Source of the DNA: Spisula solida
Lineage: Eukaryota > Mollusca > Bivalvia > Venerida > Mactridae
Direction: 5' to 3'
Length of the DNA: 64,000 nt
Assembly: GCA_947247005.1 (NCBI GenBank)
Contig: OX365952.1
Coordinates: 2,130,501 to 2,194,500, forward strand
Shown: positions 60,001 to 64,000 of the stretch, one piece after another
How positions within the stretch are numbered: position 1 is the stretch's first letter
How the letters are laid out: each line of letters opens with the position of its first letter
The notes under the pieces: generated by a model
What the model was told of the DNA's origin: nothing
Seen by the model: only the letters and a program-made list of their open reading frames with translations
Database searches by the model: none
Made by a program: the position numbers and the translations under genes

Positions 60001-60116
60001 AAGCACAGCTAGGGCAAATAATACAACAGCGTTCCGAGGAAGAAAGTAGTGCAACAGCTAACATGTCTTGCTGTATTGCCAAATGCATAATATTGACTAT
60101 GTTAGAATTGAGATAA
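54030..60116 (+). CDS. Unrecognised helix-rich acidic protein, at least 5 exons
   Basis: Coding exons: 54030-54131 (ATG in GACCACCATGT, a good context; exon begins at an acceptor, 54007), 54669-54824, 57706-58311, 59238-59306 and 59775-59883. All have GT-AG borders and agreeing phases, giving 347 residues. A weak sixth exon 59998-60116 (TAA at 60114-60116) would make about 393. The N-terminus (MSRSMHYVKEVGNFFGMNK) and residues 50-86 are helix-prone. The 606-nt exon encodes a serine- and acid-rich, probably disordered segment. The last two exons (YGKEALEQYYIYKQYERK, FELDAIIREYDWKMK) look like a long amphipathic helix of the kind seen in coiled-coil or BAR-type proteins. I do not recognise the family. 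Introns hold the 33-bp array and a SINE. Confidence 0.7.
55141..55850. repeat. 33-bp minisatellite, block 1, about 21 copies
   Basis: The unit is TGGTTATAGTCTATTATTGG followed by TCCATCAGTTAAA. Since 33 is divisible by three, a spurious 160-codon ORF (11-residue repeat LNGYSLLLVHQ) crosses it. Copies in the middle are nearly identical and those at the edges are more diverged. It lies in the intron between the exons at 54824 and 57706. Confidence 0.95.
55851..56568. mobile_element. Insertion splitting the 33-bp array, ACGT-rich
   Basis: The segment interrupts the minisatellite and contains palindromes (TGACATTGATATTGTCA near 55880; CAGGTCGATCACATGACCTG near 56442). At about 56190-56242 TGACGT motifs cluster, including a perfect TGACGTCA. 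ACCCGAGGG-type text near 55898 resembles a bivalve repeat I have seen before. Termini are not clear, so its class is unknown. Confidence 0.45.
56569..56728. repeat. 33-bp minisatellite, block 2, about 5 copies
   Basis: Degenerate units (TCTGTTATTGGTCCATC, TAAATGGTTAT) of the same family as 55141-55850. Confidence 0.8.
56729..57095. mobile_element. Second insertion in the 33-bp array, with long hairpin
   Basis: ATTTTATTTCATCAAGTGAT plus CAC (56760-56782) pairs with GTGATCACGAGTGAAATAAA plus AT (about 56800-56822), a near-perfect 22-bp stem with a short AT-rich loop. An ACGT-rich block follows (56880-56960, with TGACGTCA) that resembles, inverted, the block at 56190-56242. The two insertions may therefore be related. 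Class unknown. Confidence 0.45.
57096..57418. repeat. 33-bp minisatellite, block 3, about 10 copies
   Basis: Same unit as 55141-55850 with more substitutions (GGTTACAGTCAGTTATTGG, TCCACCAGTT). It ends about 290 bp before the exon at 57706; the sequence between is plain AT-rich intron. Confidence 0.9.
58795..59225 (+). repeat. tRNA-derived SINE, second family
   Basis: The head contains GGCGATGGCCCAGTGGTAAC (A-box-like) and GTGGGTTCAATCCCCGCC, a near-consensus B box. The body runs through CTGTATCTGACCGTGTG. The tail GGCACTATATAAATCTGGTA is of the type shared by invertebrate SINEs and L2-like LINEs. It is not a tRNA gene, because the A-to-B-box spacing and the 3' acceptor stem do not fit. It sits in the intron before the exon at 59238. 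Confidence 0.8.
59527..59710. mobile_element. Tc1/mariner-like MITE
   Basis: The right end, on the complement, reads TACAGTATAACCTCTGTAGA; the left end has ATTACAACCTCTTGAAAG, then CCCTTTGTAGAGCAACA. TGTAGAGCAACA recurs three times, the last inverted. It lies in the intron between the exons at 59306 and 59775. Confidence 0.55.
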
Positions 60117-60965
60117 TGAATATGTACCTTTGTTTCATCTATAAAAAGCATGGTCACTTATTCAGACAGTCCAGCTACGCACTCAAGGTTTAATTACTAC
60201 ACATCCAAACTTCTACAATAAAACACAGGTACATATTCATTATTTTTTAAACATTCAGCAATTCATCAGATACTATCTGTATTTGATACACACATTTATA
60301 ATACAGTGTATTCTTTTTACTAGACTGAAGGAATTTTAACTATAGATCGAAAACAACTTTTGAGCCGTGATTGCACTTTTAGCTAAAGACTTTGCATCGT
60401 GGATACCCAAAGGTCACGGCTCAGGGGTCAGATTCTATCGATTTTATCATTTATTCGGTCTGTTGCAGATGAGCAAATACTTGGAAGTTGTCGCTTTGTT
60501 TTCTATCATTGGGTTTGTTTAGTTATAATGTTTTTCCTGTCCTCTCTGTATTCCCAGCATTCAGTAGAAGCTGCCACTTTAGAGATGTACATATTGGCAT
60601 ATTTTCCACATGTTTTATTCAAATGACTGATTTAATAAATAGTTTGTACTGGTACTAATTTATTTTGGAGTTGATGGTGAAACAAGTTCACTCTTGATAC
60701 CTCATTTTATCGCCATGAGGTTATACAACAAAAATAATTTTTGCCATAAGAGAATGAAAAACCGAAGCAAGCTTTTACGCTGATCATATACGGCTAAAAC
60801 ACGGTATTGGTGCTGAAAGTAGTCTCACTTGATCAAAAAAGTGAACTTTCAAATAACATAATTTCTTTGAGGTAATCACAAAGTTTAGGGTATCCTCTAC
60901 ACAAATTAAGTTTAGTTTTCGTGAGCATGTTTGCGTAGTTTTTTTATTTACAATTTTCACCCTAT
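60117..60965. other. No gene recognised
   Basis: AT-rich sequence downstream of (or intronic to) the gene at 54030. The 75-codon ORF at 60399-60626 has no recognised similarity and no conserved splice context. Confidence 0.4.
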
Positions 60966-63720
60966 GGTATGAGAAAAGTTACAGACACTACACTAGGTGT
61001 ATAACATGCAAGAAAAATAAAAAGAAACTTCAAAACATTTATTTTTTGTACTGTAACATCAATAGCAGGATATAAACTTTGAAAGTTAAACACTTAAATG
61101 GATGTGATTGTACTTCTTTAAAAAAAAATCTGAACATTTATGAAGCAGGTGTTAGGGTGAAAAAAAATAGGCATAAAACTTTTGTTTAATTTTCATAAAA
61201 GATCCAATAGAAGGTTATTGAAGCATTTATCTCACACAGAGAACAATACTTGCAAAATCATCAATACCATCCTACAGAATCAGTAATTTTTGTAACAGGT
61301 CAAAATGCAATGCGCATACATTTGGTTACAGACACTACCGAAAAAACATATAAATCAATGCGGTTGCAAAATCATTTAAACTGTGACCAAATTCAAACAA
61401 AAGCAAATCAACATAAAAACATAACTAGAATTTTATTTCAAATGATTGAAATTGGTTAGAATTTTAGTACAAACACATTTCTACAAGAATATGTCCAACT
61501 TTCCATAAAATTATAGAAATGTGAACACCATAGTAAAGTTATATACTGAATGGTGTTTTTGTAAACTGCAAAAAATTCAACTCAAATGATTGTTTATCAA
61601 GCCCTAGACATTAGAATAAACTCTGAACCAAAATGCTTACTCCTACAGAGGCATACAGCTGAATAATAAGAAGACACATATTTGGTTACAGACACTACAT
61701 ACATGTCATGGTGTGTAAAAATGTTGGTGATATATTTCAGATATGCTTAATTTTACACTACTATCTAGAGTATATTCATTTCAAATAGAAATGCTCTTTC
61801 AAAATCTGATTTTAGTTTCTGCATATCATTTTCCTTGAGTCTGAAACATCCCCTTTCACTGATATTTCTGGAGCTTCTACACAACACAAGATTACAGCTA
61901 ACGGTTCCAGTGAACAATCTTCTCTATCCGGCAAAATGTACACTTTGTCTGACTTTTTCATGTACTTTAATCTGATTAATTGGTCACAAACATCCATTAC
62001 TTCTGCACAGCTAGAAAACACATTGTTAGCTTAAGCTTAACTGCTACAAAGTTACCAGGGCTGTATGTTTGAGATTATATTGGTTTCTGTTTCTCAGTTG
62101 ATACTTTGTTGTGCCCTTTACTAAAGTGTTGTGCATTTCTGTTGACTTTCTTTTCTCATAATGTTTTTCAAGTGTTACTGTATTCTTCTCCCTTTGCTTG
62201 ATTGATTGAATTTCTTTCTTATTAGAATTTGTTTTTGTCAATGATGAATGTTAACCTCAGCTCCTAGATCTTTAGTTTATTTTGGACACTTTCTCAACAT
62301 TCACTTTCAGTTTTGAAAATGAAGTAACTCCTATTTAGTCAGCATGATTTCCGACTTGTACTCTTTGAAAGCTTCTTCCAGTGTCAAGGTCATAACATCA
62401 TGTTTTTGAAGTATTTCTTTTTGACATTTTTTCCTACTTTTACTGTTTCATGTTTGTTTGACATCTCTCTGCTGATTTCTTGGCTCAGAAAAAAGCTCTT
62501 CACTGAATCCTTTATGCAAGATTGAAGTGCATCCTTTCTTCTTTTTCTTTTGTTTCTTTTCTAACCATGTCCATCTTGGTTTTCATACTTAAAGTGATAC
62601 TTTGAAAAACCTATTTAATCTGTACCTTTTATTCTTCTTTAATACTTAGTGACAGATAATGATGTATGCATGTTTATTTTCACCCCTTTTCCTTGTTTTC
62701 ACTTTTGAAATACACTCTGCCACAGATTGTAAAACTGTTTCTGTCATTTCAAGTTTTTGTTCTGCATTCTGCTGTCATAACTATCTGTTTCTTCTTGAGA
62801 ATTTTGCATGTTGTTAAGATTCTATTAGTTTACTAATGGTAGCAGATTTCCTCCTAGGTATTTCAGGTAATAATTCTTCAACTTTTTTAATTGTTTGTAC
62901 AAAGTTACCTTTGGTAAACTTTGGTGGATTCTTCAGGTGACCCAGTATCTCTCTTTTCACCTTTTCTAAACTACTTGATCCTTGGTGCATTCAGTCCTTC
63001 ATCTTGATGCATATTCTTTATGCTTATGTTCTTTTTACAGCTCCATTCTTTTTTTCATAATTTCAGTACCAGGTATTGCAGTTCCGGCTTTTACTTTTCT
63101 TTTCTCACAATAATTTCTTATGTTCCATCCTTTTCAATTCTTTTGATATTTGGCTCAAAAAGTTCTTGCCGTCTTTTTGAGAGACATGCATCCTTTCACT
63201 ATCTGCCTCTTTCAGCTCCTCATATTCTGCTTTGTCCTTTTTCTGCTTTTCTCTCCATGCTTGTATTGTACGCCTCATCTTTTCGCTTCTACCCTATTGC
63301 CTTAATCTTATATTTGTAGGTATCATCTTTAATTGCTTTCTGAAAAAGAAACATTTTTTCTCATTTCTTTAAGCTGTTGTGATGTGTACACAATGTACAT
63401 GACTGTCAGTGTTACGTGTATATTGATGCCAATTTTAAGTTTAAAAGCATATTGCCAATGTTTCTGCATTAATGCATTTTATTGAAACTATATTATTTAT
63501 TAAAATATAACACCAGCACAACATATATCAATACACATGGATAAGGTCAAAAACCTAAGACATATTAAGACCCTACCTAAACAAATAAATCTGTAAAATG
63601 AGAAATCTCACTATTTTTGGTCAATACTTAAGGTTTTTAAAATGATTTTTGGCATTCTTTGGTATCACAGACAATAGTCTTTTGGATGCATAGAAAATGT
63701 AGTGTCTGTAACCATTTGAG
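60966..63720. mobile_element. Decayed 2.75-kb TIR element, GGTTACAGACACTAC termini
   Basis: GTTACAGACACTAC occurs in direct orientation at about 60978, 61324 and 61687, and inverted at about 63702. The outer pair extend into weaker similarity (TATGGTATGAGAAAA versus TTATGCTCAAATG). Several copies of the terminal motif at one end resemble subterminal transposase-binding sites. Between them lie decayed coding remains on the minus strand (61812-63330). I infer an old DNA transposon; the superfamily is not determined. Confidence 0.55.
61812..63330 (-). pseudogene. Decayed transposase-like or captured gene, many stops and frameshifts
   Basis: Minus-strand pieces in several frames carry coherent protein text. 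At about 63280-63110 MRRTIQAWREKQKKDKAEYE heads a basic helical segment. At about 62970-62800 FVQTIKKVEELLPEIPRR is followed by KSATISKLIES. At 62241-62044 is a lysine-rich piece. At 62021-61812 are YILPDREDCSLEPLAVILC and VEAPEI. The order resembles a widespread family of uncharacterised invertebrate proteins with a basic N-terminus, an LPxxPRRK segment and a D-x-C-rich C-terminus, as I remember it. TGA, TAA and TAG codons interrupt it repeatedly. An acceptor-like TTTCTTTTTCAG precedes 63340. Confidence 0.5.
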
Positions 63721-64000
63721 CATAATAACTAACTACCTTAAATTTGTCTTGTTTCAATAAATTCTTTGGGTTTTCTTGTTTTAATTTACTGTTCTCATGC
63801 TAGTTAATGGAAAATAAAATAGTTTTCCTTGTCTATTCAATGAGATCATTGAAAATTGTACCAGTTTGTACCATTTTTTTTAATCTTTGAAATAGAAACA
63901 TTTATCTATATTAAAATTTGACATTTCAGACAGAATTTGTCACAATGTTATTCAGTTTGTATAAGTGTTGTAAAAGGAAACAAAATTTCTTCTCATTTCA
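63721..64000. other. Window end, no feature seen
   Basis: AT-rich sequence with no exon or repeat that I can identify. Confidence 0.4.

Overview
This window is AT-rich metazoan nuclear DNA with small exons, GT-AG introns and very dense repeats. Protein similarity (judged from memory), a CR1/L2-like LINE carrying a 2A-like motif, tRNA-derived SINEs and several minisatellites point to a lophotrochozoan, most likely a bivalve mollusc. The species was not determined. No bacterial-type operons, CRISPR arrays or complete RNA genes were found.

Four host genes can be supported. (1) Bases 73-4773 (+) hold the last six exons seen of EXOC4/SEC8, an exocyst subunit. (2) Bases 13836-17328 (+) hold a complete four-exon TMEM129, an ER membrane E3 ubiquitin ligase with an all-cysteine RING. 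(3) Bases 28043-39656 (-) hold a nine-exon orthologue of human KIAA0232, about 1461 residues. It has a 3.4 kb central exon, an in-frame 9-residue DPW/NPW repeat and two C-terminal CCCH zinc fingers. TMEM129 and KIAA0232 are neighbours tail to tail. (4) Bases 54030-59883 (+), perhaps to 60116, hold an unrecognised acidic, helix-rich protein encoded by at least five exons.

Repeats fill most of the remainder. 0-13 kb: pogo-like and hAT-like MITEs, a 46-bp array (8.1-8.6 kb), a 158-bp array (9.1-9.7 kb) and a 2.6-kb TIR element with an internal degenerate satellite (9.9-12.5 kb). 17-28 kb: AT-rich DNA between the convergent genes, with a SINE, MITEs and a 40-bp array; part may be KIAA0232 3'UTR. 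KIAA0232 introns and upstream DNA: several TIR elements, among them an 850-bp and a 1.8-kb element. 43.9-45.9 kb: two LINE pieces, one an internally deleted element that keeps signal-like, 2A, PHD, partial endonuclease and RT-tail sequences. 46.2-47.4 kb: a possible bidirectional promoter with ETS-type sites. 47.5-53.9 kb: a 35-bp minisatellite of about 180 units with higher-order duplications. 55.1-57.4 kb: a 33-bp minisatellite split by two insertions. 61-63.7 kb: a decayed TIR element with transposase-like coding remains on the minus strand.

The four genes do not form an evident pathway. The most unusual content is the repeat biology and the DPW-repeat/CCCH architecture of the KIAA0232 orthologue.
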